A program made the position numbers and the translations under genes. From assembly GCA_900544205.1 (NCBI GenBank), contig UQUG01000051.1, positions 1 to 13,422 of the forward strand: a DNA stretch of 13,422 nucleotides. Reading direction: 5' to 3'. The notes under the pieces were generated by a model. The model was not told where the DNA came from, ran no database searches, and saw nothing but the letters and a program-made list of their open reading frames with translations. Positions 4,628 through 11,880 of this stretch are shown here, one piece after another; position 1 is the first letter of the stretch, and the number at the start of each line of letters is the position of its first letter. The DNA is from an uncultured Collinsella sp. (lineage in GTDB: Bacteria > Actinomycetota > Coriobacteriia > Coriobacteriales > Coriobacteriaceae).

Positions 4628-6703
4628 CTAGCGCAGATATGCCTTCGCATTGCTCAGGCTGTAGGCAATCGTCGAGCCGTTGTGCAGCAGCGATGACGCC
4701 TGCGGGGTAATCGCGCCGGTAATACCCAGTGCCAAGAGCGCTGAGTTGGTGAGCATCACCTTAGAGTAGGAGCTCGTCAGACGATCAATGAGGCCCTGGC
4801 TCATGCGGCGCAGGCGCACGATCGCGGCAAGGTCCGTATCGGTCAGGATGATATCAGCGACCTCCTTGGCGATGTCGCTTCCGCCACCCATCGCCAGGCC
4901 CACGTCGGCCAGGCCCAGCGCCGGTGAGTCGTTGACGCCGTCGCCCACCATGGCAACGTGGCGCCCCTCGCTCTTAATGCGCTCCACATAGGCGTACTTG
5001 TCCTCAGGTAGCAATTCGGCCTTAAACTCATCGACACCCGCCTCGCGCGCAATGCGCTCGGCCGTGCGCTCGGAGTCACCCGTGAGCATGACCACGTGCT
5101 TGACGCCCAGCGCATGCAGGTCGGCAATGGCCTCGCGGACCCCGGCCTTGAGCGGATCTTCGATGCCGAGCACGCCCACGACCGTGCCATCGACCGCCAG
5201 ATACAGCGGCGATAGACCCTGCATCTGGGACTCGATGCGCTCCTTGATGTCGGACTCGAGCTGCGCGCTCTCGTCCTCAAACACAAAGTGTGCCGAGCCG
5301 ATAATCGCGCGACGTCCCTCGATGGACGAAGCGATGCCGTGCGCCACAATATACTCGACAGCAGCGTGACGCTCGCGGTGCTCGAGCCCGCGCTCGCGGG
5401 CAGCGTTGACCACGGCACGCGCCACCGGATGCGGGAAATGTTCCTCTAGGCAGGCAGAAAGGCGCAGGACCTCGTCCTCGCTCCAACCGTCGGTCGTGAG
5501 CACGCAAGCTAGGCGCGGCTGGGCCTCAGTCAGCGTGCCGGTCTTATCGAACACAATGGTATCGGCCTTGGCAAACGACTCAAAGTACTTCGCACCCTTG
5601 ACCATGACGCCCATCTTGGCGGCGTCGCTCATGGCAGTCATGACGGCGACGGAGCCCGTGAGCTTAAGCGCACACGAGTAGTCAACCATCAGTGCCGCTG
5701 AGGTCTTGATAAGGCTACGTGTGGTAAGCGCAACCAGGCCCGCGAGTAGGAAGTTCCACGGGACAATCTTGTTGGCGAGGTCTTCCATGTGCGACTGGCC
5801 CTCGGACTTGAGCGAGTCGGCCGTCTGCACGAGCGAGACGATCGAGCGCAGTTTGGTCTGCGCCGTGTTGGCGCGCACGCGCACCAAGATGCCGCCGTCT
5901 TCCACGACGGTGCCGGCGAACACGTCGTCGCCCACGCTGCGCTCGACGGCCAGCGGTTCGCCGGTCAGGGTCGCCTGGTTGACCATAGCGCTCCCCTGCT
6001 CGACCACGCCATCGATGCAGATGGACATGCCGGTGCGCACGGCGACCAGATCGCCGGGCTCGAGCTCGGTTGCGGCAACGCTTACCTCGGTGTCACCGAC
6101 CACCTTTTGCGCCTTGTCGGGCACATCGAGCAGCGAGTTGATGAGCTCGTTTTCGCTCATGGCGCGGGTGTAGTCCTCGAGCAGCTCGCCCACGTTGAGC
6201 AGGAACATCGTCTGGCCCGCGGTGTCGACATCACGCTTGACAAACGAAATGCCAATGGCCGAAGCGTCGAGCACAGGAACGGTCAGGCGCGGCTGTGCCA
6301 GCTCATGAAGGGCAGCGCGCAAAAATGCCATGTAACCGGCCACGACAAACACCGCACGCAGAGGCGTCGGCAAGAACCAGCGACGTGCGTAGTGGGCGCC
6401 GATAAGTGTGGCAAGATCCATGACGAATTTGTGCTTGCGTGGCTCAAGCTGCATCACGTAACCCGACTTGGCATCGGCGATAGCTTGAGCATCGAGTGCG
6501 CCCAAGGCGTCGAGCACGCTTGCGCGGCGCGGCTCGTCGTATTCCAGCGCCATCTGGCCAATGCGGCCATACACGCGCACCTTGCGCACGCCATCGATGT
6601 CGCCGCCAAGCTTTAGAAGCGCATCGAGATCGCTCTCTGGCACAGGACCCGCCAACTGAAGGCGAGTCCTGCCAGGAATCTCGCTGATAATCGAGAATCT
6701 CAT
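4628..6703 (-). CDS. P1B-type (heavy-metal) P-type ATPase
   Basis: The 691-aa product is a membrane pump that couples ATP hydrolysis to metal-ion transport. It has an N-terminal HMA_2-like domain opening SEIPGRTRLQL (7-17), an actuator TGE (247-249), the phosphorylation site DKTGT (386-390, Asp386), an HP pair in the nucleotide-binding domain (425-426), TGD (541-543) and the hinge GDGVNDSP (587-594). The membrane motif before the phosphorylation domain is YSCALKL (342-348): Cys344 is present, but the usual CPx proline is not. No Cys-rich N-terminal metal-binding repeat is present. The gene follows the DUF6110-like gene by 18 bp and ends the operon at the 4562-4603 terminator. Export of a transition metal such as Mn, Fe or Zn is likely, but the ion cannot be assigned. 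The ribosome binding site is weak, consistent with coupling to the gene upstream. Confidence 0.9.
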   Translation of the reverse strand: MRFSIISEIPGRTRLQLAGPVPESDLDALLKLGGDIDGVRKVRVYGRIGQMALEYDEPRRASVLDALGALDAQAIADAKSGYVMQLEPRKHKFVMDLATLIGAHYARRWFLPTPLRAVFVVAGYMAFLRAALHELAQPRLTVPVLDASAIGISFVKRDVDTAGQTMFLLNVGELLEDYTRAMSENELINSLLDVPDKAQKVVGDTEVSVAATELEPGDLVAVRTGMSICIDGVVEQGSAMVNQATLTGEPLAVERSVGDDVFAGTVVEDGGILVRVRANTAQTKLRSIVSLVQTADSLKSEGQSHMEDLANKIVPWNFLLAGLVALTTRSLIKTSAALMVDYSCALKLTGSVAVMTAMSDAAKMGVMVKGAKYFESFAKADTIVFDKTGTLTEAQPRLACVLTTDGWSEDEVLRLSACLEEHFPHPVARAVVNAARERGLEHRERHAAVEYIVAHGIASSIEGRRAIIGSAHFVFEDESAQLESDIKERIESQMQGLSPLYLAVDGTVVGVLGIEDPLKAGVREAIADLHALGVKHVVMLTGDSERTAERIAREAGVDEFKAELLPEDKYAYVERIKSEGRHVAMVGDGVNDSPALGLADVGLAMGGGSDIAKEVADIILTDTDLAAIVRLRRMSQGLIDRLTSSYSKVMLTNSALLALGITGAITPQASSLLHNGSTIAYSLSNAKAYLR

Positions 6704-6721
6704 AGTTTGTGCCTAGGAGCG

Positions 6722-6967
6722 TTACACGGCTGCCTCGTCAGCAGCGGCCTCGCTCTGGGTGATGTAGGCAGCCTCGGCAACCATGTCGTCGACATTGGCC
6801 TTGGCCTGCTCGACCATGTCCTGGTAGCAGTTCTTGACGCGCATACCGCACGCGATACCCTGCACGCAGGCATTCTTGACCGGAGCGCTGGTAAGCAGCT
6901 TGATGCCGGCCGTGCCAAGCAGAAAACCGCCACTAACAAGCAGGGTGTTAAACGTCGACTTCTTCAT
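6722..6967 (-). CDS. DUF6110-like small membrane protein
   Basis: The 81-aa product starts MKKSTFNTLLVSGGFLLGTAGIK, a single hydrophobic segment (about 7-25) ending GTAGIKLLTS, which I recognise as the pattern of DUF6110 proteins. Three cysteines (34, 40, 47) follow, then an acidic, Ala-rich tail. The start at 6967 has a GGGAG site about 8 nt upstream; a frame 19 codons longer lacks this. DUF6110 genes tend to sit beside HMA_2-type metal ATPases, and here the ATPase begins 18 bp downstream, so a joint role in metal transport is likely. No molecular function is known to me. The leader carries two hairpins just before the ribosome binding site. Confidence 0.75.
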   Translation of the reverse strand: MKKSTFNTLLVSGGFLLGTAGIKLLTSAPVKNACVQGIACGMRVKNCYQDMVEQAKANVDDMVAEAAYITQSEAAADEAAV

Positions 6968-6983
6968 GTTGCTTCTCCCTTTT

Positions 6984-7094
6984 GCCGCACAAGCGCGGCA
7001 TGGTGCCTTAGCACCCGAGTTCATTAGTTTGCTCGAGCACGCTTTGAGACTAGTTTAGTCGAACTATTATGGTCAACCAAAGTTAACCTTTGGA
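6984..7094 (-). promoter_or_regulatory. Candidate promoter and leader of the DUF6110-ATPase operon
   Basis: Between the ABC gene and the DUF6110 gene, in order of transcription, there are: a dyad CCAAAG-TTAAC-CTTTGG (7078-7094); a CATAAT -10-like hexamer (7072-7067) without a good -35; a dyad TAGTT-N6-AACTA (7052-7067); and two leader hairpins, GGTGC/GCACC (7002-7015) and GCCGC/GCGGC (6984-6999). The second hairpin ends about 16 nt before the ATG. The pattern suggests a regulated promoter separate from the ABC genes. The regulator is not known. Confidence 0.4.
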
Positions 7095-7111
7095 AATCTT
7101 GGTCCCCTTTC

Positions 7112-8869
7112 CTACAGCTGCCAGGCAGCCGCTTCCTTTTGCAGTGCGACCATACGGGCAAATTCTCCACCTGCCGCCTTGAGCTGAGCCGAAGCACCCT
7201 GCTCGGCAACCACACCATCCTTGAGCACAACGATTTTGTCGGCATTTTCCACCGTACGCATACGGTGGGCAATAACGATAACCGTCTTACCTGCAAGCAG
7301 ACGGGAGAGTGCCTGCTGTACCACGGTCTCATTCTCCACATCCAAGCTTGCCGTCGCCTCGTCCAACAGCACGATGGGCGCGTCTTTGAGCAGCGCGCGG
7401 GCGATGGAGATGCGCTGGCGCTCGCCACCGGAGAGTTTGGAGCCGTTCTCGCCGATCATGGTGTCGTAGCCCTGCGGCATGCGGTTCACGAACTCGTCGC
7501 AGTTGGCGGCACGCGCGGCCGCAAGCACTTCCTCATCGGTGGCATCACGACGCCCGAGGCGGATGTTTCCCATCACCGTGTCGTCAAAGAGCAGCACGTC
7601 TTGGAACACAATAGCGTAGTCGCGCAGCAGCACCTCGGGATCAACGCTCGCAACATCCACGCCACCCACGGTGACCGTGCCTTCGGTAGCATCCCAAAAG
7701 CGCGCGGCCAAGCGGCTCACCGTAGACTTACCGGAACCCGAAGGACCGACCAGTGCCGTGACCTCGCCTTCCTTGGCGGTAAAGCTCACATCGGTCAAAA
7801 CCTTCTCGCCGGCGCGTCCGTCGCTGCCCGCACCATAGCCAAATGCCACGTGATCGAACACCACGTCATGACCCACGGGTTCAAACTGCTCGCTGCCCCG
7901 CGCCACGGGCTCCTCCATGATGGAGCGCATGCGCTTGGCCGACGACTCGGCGGCAAACAGCTCGGACATCAGCATCAGTGCCTGATCGAAGGGCGCATAG
8001 ATGCGGCTCACCATGAGCAGGAAGGCAAACATCACCAAAAAGTCGACCTGGCCGGAGGCGACCATCGCAGCGCCCGTGACCAACGTGGTGGCAATCCCCA
8101 GGCGCAGGATGGCAAAGGCGGAGTTGACCAAAAGCCCATTGGCGAGCTCGCCTTTGGTGGTCTCGCGCTCCTCGGCATCGATCACGGCGTTGAGTCCCTC
8201 AAGATAATGGGCCTCCTGGTTGGTGGCGCGGATCTCGCGAACGCAGTCGAGCGTCTCTTGAATCGCCTCGGTAACCTTGACCTTCTCGGCGCGCACGCGA
8301 TCGAACACCGGGGTCATGGGGCCGCGTGTTAGATACAGCACGGCAAAGGCCACGGGAACGCTCCAAAACGCCGCGATCGCCAGCTGCCAGCAAAAGAACA
8401 GCGATGCCACGAAGACAATGGCGCTTGCGATGATGGCACCCCAAAGCTCTCCCAGCACGTGGCTGTAGGCGTGCTCCATGGCCTGGACGTCACCCATGAT
8501 GGTCTCGGTTAAATCGGCCAGATCACGACGGCCAAAAAACGACAGCGGCAGTTTGCGCAAGCGCTCGGCAATCTCCATACGCTGCTTGCCGCACTCCTCG
8601 TAAAAGATGCAGTAGGTGTAGTAATACTGCTGCCAGTTAGAGGCAAAGAGCAGTACGAAAAAGATCACGAGGCCGCCCACGATCGGCAGGGCATCCGGCA
8701 GGTCAGCCCCGCTGGTGAGATGCTCGACAAAGCCGGCCATGACCAGGAATAAAAAGCCCATGCCGGCCATGATAATGAGATTGGTGAGCGTGGTCCAGAA
8801 AATGCCGCGTTTTACGCCGGCGACGCCTTTATCGGATAGGAAATACTTCTTTTGGAATGAGGCGAACAT
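7112..8869 (-). CDS. ABC transporter permease/ATP-binding half, second gene
   Basis: The 585-aa product is a fused half-transporter with an N-terminal membrane domain of about six helices (about 25-300) and a C-terminal ATPase. The ATPase shows Walker A GPSGSGKST (375-383), Q-loop Gln423, signature LSGGERQ (479-485), Walker B IVLLDEA with Asp503-Glu504, D-loop ASLD (507-510) and switch His535, so the site is intact. The ATG at 8869 follows directly after the TAA of the first ABC gene, with GGGAGG inside the end of that gene, so the two are translationally coupled and should form a heterodimer. The pair resembles YbtQ/IrtB-type partners of siderophore-associated transporters, although half-transporters of this fold also include exporters. 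The transport direction and substrate are inference. Confidence 0.87.
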   Translation of the reverse strand: MFASFQKKYFLSDKGVAGVKRGIFWTTLTNLIIMAGMGFLFLVMAGFVEHLTSGADLPDALPIVGGLVIFFVLLFASNWQQYYYTYCIFYEECGKQRMEIAERLRKLPLSFFGRRDLADLTETIMGDVQAMEHAYSHVLGELWGAIIASAIVFVASLFFCWQLAIAAFWSVPVAFAVLYLTRGPMTPVFDRVRAEKVKVTEAIQETLDCVREIRATNQEAHYLEGLNAVIDAEERETTKGELANGLLVNSAFAILRLGIATTLVTGAAMVASGQVDFLVMFAFLLMVSRIYAPFDQALMLMSELFAAESSAKRMRSIMEEPVARGSEQFEPVGHDVVFDHVAFGYGAGSDGRAGEKVLTDVSFTAKEGEVTALVGPSGSGKSTVSRLAARFWDATEGTVTVGGVDVASVDPEVLLRDYAIVFQDVLLFDDTVMGNIRLGRRDATDEEVLAAARAANCDEFVNRMPQGYDTMIGENGSKLSGGERQRISIARALLKDAPIVLLDEATASLDVENETVVQQALSRLLAGKTVIVIAHRMRTVENADKIVVLKDGVVAEQGASAQLKAAGGEFARMVALQKEAAAWQL

Positions 8870-10696
8870 TTAGGCCTCGCCTCCCTTCGTGACGGCGGCA
8901 TCCGCGGTCGCTGCAGTGATTTTCCAGCTCGCTGCCTGCTCGTACTCGGCCCACATCTTGGCATACAGACCCTCTTGGGACAGCAACTCGGCATGGGTAC
9001 CCGACTCCTGCACGCTGCCCTGGTTGAGCACCACGATTTGGTCTGCGCCCACTACAGTCGAGAGTCGGTGCGCAATCATAATGACCGTGCGACCCGCCGC
9101 CAGCTTGCTAAAGGCGCGCTGGATGAGCGCCTCGTTCTCGGGATCGGCAAACGCCGTGGCCTCATCGAGCACCACGATAGGCGCGTCTTTAAGGATCGCG
9201 CGGGCGAGTGCCACGCGCTGGACCTCGCCGCCCGAAAGATATGCTCCGCCGGCGCCGAGCATGGTGTTGATGCCCTGGGGGAGCTTGGCCACAATGTCGT
9301 CGCACTGAGCTGCGGAGAGGGCCGCACGCACTTCGTCGTCAGTGGCCGAAGGCTTGGAGGCGCGCACGTTATCGGCAAGTGTTTGCCGGAACAGCTGGTT
9401 GGTCTGGAACACAAAGGCGACCTGGTCCATAAGCTCGTGCGGATCCATATCGCGAACGTCTACACCGCCTACGAGCACTCGACCCGAAGAGACATCCCAA
9501 AAACGCGGGATCAGGCTTGCGCAGGTTGACTTACCGCCACCCGAGGGACCCGCCAGGGCGAGGGTGCTACCAGCGGGAACGCTGAAACTCACATGGTTGA
9601 CGGCAGGTGCTTCGGCGCCCTCGTACGTAAAGCTCACGTCCTCAAATCGCACGTCGCCGCCGGCAGGGTGCTTGGGTTGCGCGGGCACGGAGAGCTGCTT
9701 GGAATCCATGACGCTTCGAATACGAGCCAGCGAATCGGCACTCATCTGAGAGGCCTCGCCCACAAACATGAGCTTGGTCATGGCCGTCGGTACCACGGCC
9801 GAAAATATCGCGTAAAACGTGAAGTTGGCCAAAAAGTGTGCAAAATCCGTCTCGCCCGGAGCCAGCAACAACGCCACCGGCAAAAAGAATGCCACGAGGC
9901 CGTTGAGCGCGGTAAGATTGAGTACCTGCGGACCTCGGCAGAACGTGCCCGCATAGTTTTGTGCCATGTCGGCGTATTCGGCGATCGCATCGTGGAAGGC
10001 CTTAAAGGAGTAGACCGTCTGCTGAAACACCTTGACCACGGGAATACCGCGTACGTATTCGGTGCCGGTCTTGTTCATCTTGACCAGCGCTCCCATGTAG
10101 GCCTTCATGAACTCGGCGCCTTTGCCGCCCATCATGGTGGCCATGGCACCAAGCGAAATGGCCACCGAGATGAGGCATGCCGTGCCCAAGCGCCAATCGA
10201 GGGCGAATAGCAACACGAGCAAGCCCACGACCATGGCGGTGGCGCCGGCGATATCGGGCAACATGTGTGCGAGCAAAGTCTCGGTAGAGGCGGCGCATCC
10301 GTCTACAATACGGCGCAGCTCACCGGTGGCGTGCGTGTCAAAGAAGCCAAGCGGCAGCTTAAGCAGGTGCTCGCTCGTAGTCTTGCGGATATTGGACGCG
10401 CAGCGAAACGCAGACAGGTGCGTGCACATGAGCCCCACGAAATAAACTACGATGCTTGCCAGCGCAAAACCCACGGCCCACCAGCCATACATCGCGATGT
10501 CGCAGGCTTCGCTCCAGTTAGGTGCCACGGCGATCAGATCGCGCGCGACAAGCCAAATGCACACGTACGGGCCAAAGCTCAGCAGCTGCGAGAGCGCTGA
10601 GAGCGCCATGCCCAAATACGTTAGGAATTTGCGGTCACCGGCATATGCAAGCAGCTCGCCGATACCGCCGCCTTCCCTTTTTGATCCCTTTGCCAT
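8870..10696 (-). CDS. ABC transporter permease/ATP-binding half, first gene
   Basis: The 608-aa product has a membrane domain of about six helices (about 24-57, 70-94, 149-189, 260-278, 288-309) and an ATPase domain. The ATPase shows Walker A GPSGGGKST (383-391), a signature variant LSGGEVQ (487-493), Walker B VVLDEA with Asp511-Glu512, and switch His543. The D-loop reads TAFADPENE rather than the usual SALD form; I associate ATAFADPENE with the YbtP/IrtA group of siderophore-related transporters. The ATG at 10696 is chosen because it has AAAGGA at 5-nt spacing; the frame extends 21 codons upstream but that part would lie over the control region. The gene is divergent from the AraC-type regulator and abuts the second ABC gene. 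Confidence 0.87.
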   Translation of the reverse strand: MAKGSKREGGGIGELLAYAGDRKFLTYLGMALSALSQLLSFGPYVCIWLVARDLIAVAPNWSEACDIAMYGWWAVGFALASIVVYFVGLMCTHLSAFRCASNIRKTTSEHLLKLPLGFFDTHATGELRRIVDGCAASTETLLAHMLPDIAGATAMVVGLLVLLFALDWRLGTACLISVAISLGAMATMMGGKGAEFMKAYMGALVKMNKTGTEYVRGIPVVKVFQQTVYSFKAFHDAIAEYADMAQNYAGTFCRGPQVLNLTALNGLVAFFLPVALLLAPGETDFAHFLANFTFYAIFSAVVPTAMTKLMFVGEASQMSADSLARIRSVMDSKQLSVPAQPKHPAGGDVRFEDVSFTYEGAEAPAVNHVSFSVPAGSTLALAGPSGGGKSTCASLIPRFWDVSSGRVLVGGVDVRDMDPHELMDQVAFVFQTNQLFRQTLADNVRASKPSATDDEVRAALSAAQCDDIVAKLPQGINTMLGAGGAYLSGGEVQRVALARAILKDAPIVVLDEATAFADPENEALIQRAFSKLAAGRTVIMIAHRLSTVVGADQIVVLNQGSVQESGTHAELLSQEGLYAKMWAEYEQAASWKITAATADAAVTKGGEA

Positions 10697-10749
10697 GAGA
10701 TTCCTTTCTAACGGCTTGAGAGTTAACCGTAATGAACTTATCATTGATG

Positions 10750-10767
10750 TGTTAGCCATGGCTCACA
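10750..10767. promoter_or_regulatory. 18-bp dyad between the divergent ABC and AraC genes
   Basis: TGT-T-AGCCATGGCT-C-ACA is a palindrome with a single mismatched pair. It is flanked by TTGAT (10744-10748) and ATCAA (10768-10772). It sits midway between the ABC start (10696) and the regulator start (10811) and is a candidate operator for a dimeric regulator. No strong promoter hexamers could be fixed in this gap. Confidence 0.45.
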
Positions 10768-10781
10768 ATCAAGCCAGGCGT

Positions 10782-10817
10782 GGACGTTTCTGCAAAGGAA
10801 AGGGACGCTTTTGCAAA
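10782..10817 (+). promoter_or_regulatory. 21-bp-spaced direct repeat over the regulator RBS
   Basis: GGACGTTTCTGCAAA (10782-10796) recurs as GGACGCTTTTGCAAA (10803-10817), matching at 13 of 15 positions, with starts 21 bp apart (two helical turns). Direct half-sites at this spacing are typical of AraC-family binding. The second copy covers the AAGGGA site and TTG start of the AraC-type gene, so binding would repress the regulator itself. Confidence 0.5.
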
Positions 10818-11815
10818 TACGGCAGGCAGCGACCGACATAACCGAGCTCTACGCACCGCAATTTGAGCAGTTTGGCCTGGAGCTTACCGGCAAGGGCGCC
10901 GTCTTTACCGGCGAGGTGGCAAACGATCGGGCGCACGGACGCGCATGGATCATGCCCCTCTCCCCCACCTGCATCGTCATGGAGCATTTCATCACCCCGA
11001 CGCACGATATGTACCTGGCCGAATACACACCCGAGCCATACGCCTGCGTGAGCCAAATCAGCAGCGCCACGCTCACCTGCATGCCCGAGATAGGCATAAC
11101 ACCCGCAAACCTCAAGCCGTTGCGCGGGTCGTGGCCGAGCAATGCAATTTGTAGTTTTATCCAGGATACCTGCGGAAACGAGCTCAGTCCGTTATACGCC
11201 GGACAGCTCTATCACTCGCGCTCGGTGTTATTCCTACCGAGATACTTCGACGATTTCGAACGCCGCTACCCCGGCGAATTCGCTGGGCTTTTTGACGCCT
11301 TTGCCGAGTCGTGGGGCGAAGAAGCGCTATCGGCGATCGATCGGACACTCTGCCGCCTCGATGAGACGCGCGCTCGTGTCACGGGCGGGCATCTTTACAT
11401 GAAGGGTACCGTAGAGACCATGGTTGCCGAGCTGGCGTACGCGCGAACAGCCCACAAGCAGGCACGTCAGGCCGAAGGGACACAGGCCGCTCTGGACATT
11501 GTCGAAGAAGCGATCCTGGCTGTCGAGCGCGCCCTTGACGAGGGGCGTCGCATCGGCGTGGACGAGGTCGCCGAGCGGCTCTACACAAGCCGCTCCAAAC
11601 TCTGCGCCACCTTTAAAGTCCAGACGGGCGAATCACTGGGCTCCTATATGCGGAGGCATCGTATGGAACGCGCGCAGGACCTTTTGGCCGACAGCCCCCT
11701 TTCGATAGCCCAAGTAGCCGAGCGACTCGGCTATCCCCAACAGGCGGCCTTCGCCCAAGCGTTCAAACAATACACCGGCATGACACCCACGGCTTGGCGA
11801 AGCAAGCACCGCTAA
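10811..11815 (+). CDS. AraC-family transcriptional regulator
   Basis: The 334-aa product has a C-terminal AraC-type double helix-turn-helix: the first helix pair lies around VDEVAERLYTSRSKLCATFK (250-269) and the second around SIAQVAERLGYPQQAAFAQA (298-317), ending in YTGMTPTAWR, the family signature. The N-terminal 240 residues are a ligand or partner domain of no family I recognise; it holds five cysteines between 54 and 121, which might bind metal or respond to redox. The likely start is TTG at 10811, with AAGGGA at 5-nt spacing; no ATG is close by. The gene is divergent from the ABC transporter pair, an arrangement that fits an activator of that operon, as with YbtA and ybtPQ. Confidence 0.88.
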   Translation: MQIRQAATDITELYAPQFEQFGLELTGKGAVFTGEVANDRAHGRAWIMPLSPTCIVMEHFITPTHDMYLAEYTPEPYACVSQISSATLTCMPEIGITPANLKPLRGSWPSNAICSFIQDTCGNELSPLYAGQLYHSRSVLFLPRYFDDFERRYPGEFAGLFDAFAESWGEEALSAIDRTLCRLDETRARVTGGHLYMKGTVETMVAELAYARTAHKQARQAEGTQAALDIVEEAILAVERALDEGRRIGVDEVAERLYTSRSKLCATFKVQTGESLGSYMRRHRMERAQDLLADSPLSIAQVAERLGYPQQAAFAQAFKQYTGMTPTAWRSKHR

Positions 11816-11822
11816 GGTCCAA

Positions 11823-11843
11823 GCTCCTTGGCCGTTACGGAGC
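11823..11843 (+). terminator. Weak hairpin after the AraC-type gene
   Basis: GCTCC (11823-11827) pairs with GGAGC (11839-11843), followed by the AT-rich GATTTAATT. The stem is only 5 bp, so this is a weak candidate terminator in the 65-bp gap between two convergent genes, where nothing else is visible. Confidence 0.25.
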
Positions 11844-11880
11844 GATTTAATTAGCCGCCGCCCATCAGCTCGCCCAGGAT

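Noticed and set aside
5789..6616. Plus-strand open frame (275 codons) opposite the P-type ATPase
   Set aside because: Antisense shadow of an intact ATPase, with a His- and Ala-rich composition and no RBS.
7139..8332. Long plus-strand open frame (397 codons) opposite the second ABC gene
   Set aside because: The minus-strand ABC motifs are complete; the His-rich, low-complexity plus product is typical of an antisense shadow.
10697..10759. 21-codon N-terminal extension of the first ABC protein
   Set aside because: The ATG at 10696 has a strong RBS and the extension covers the divergent control region.
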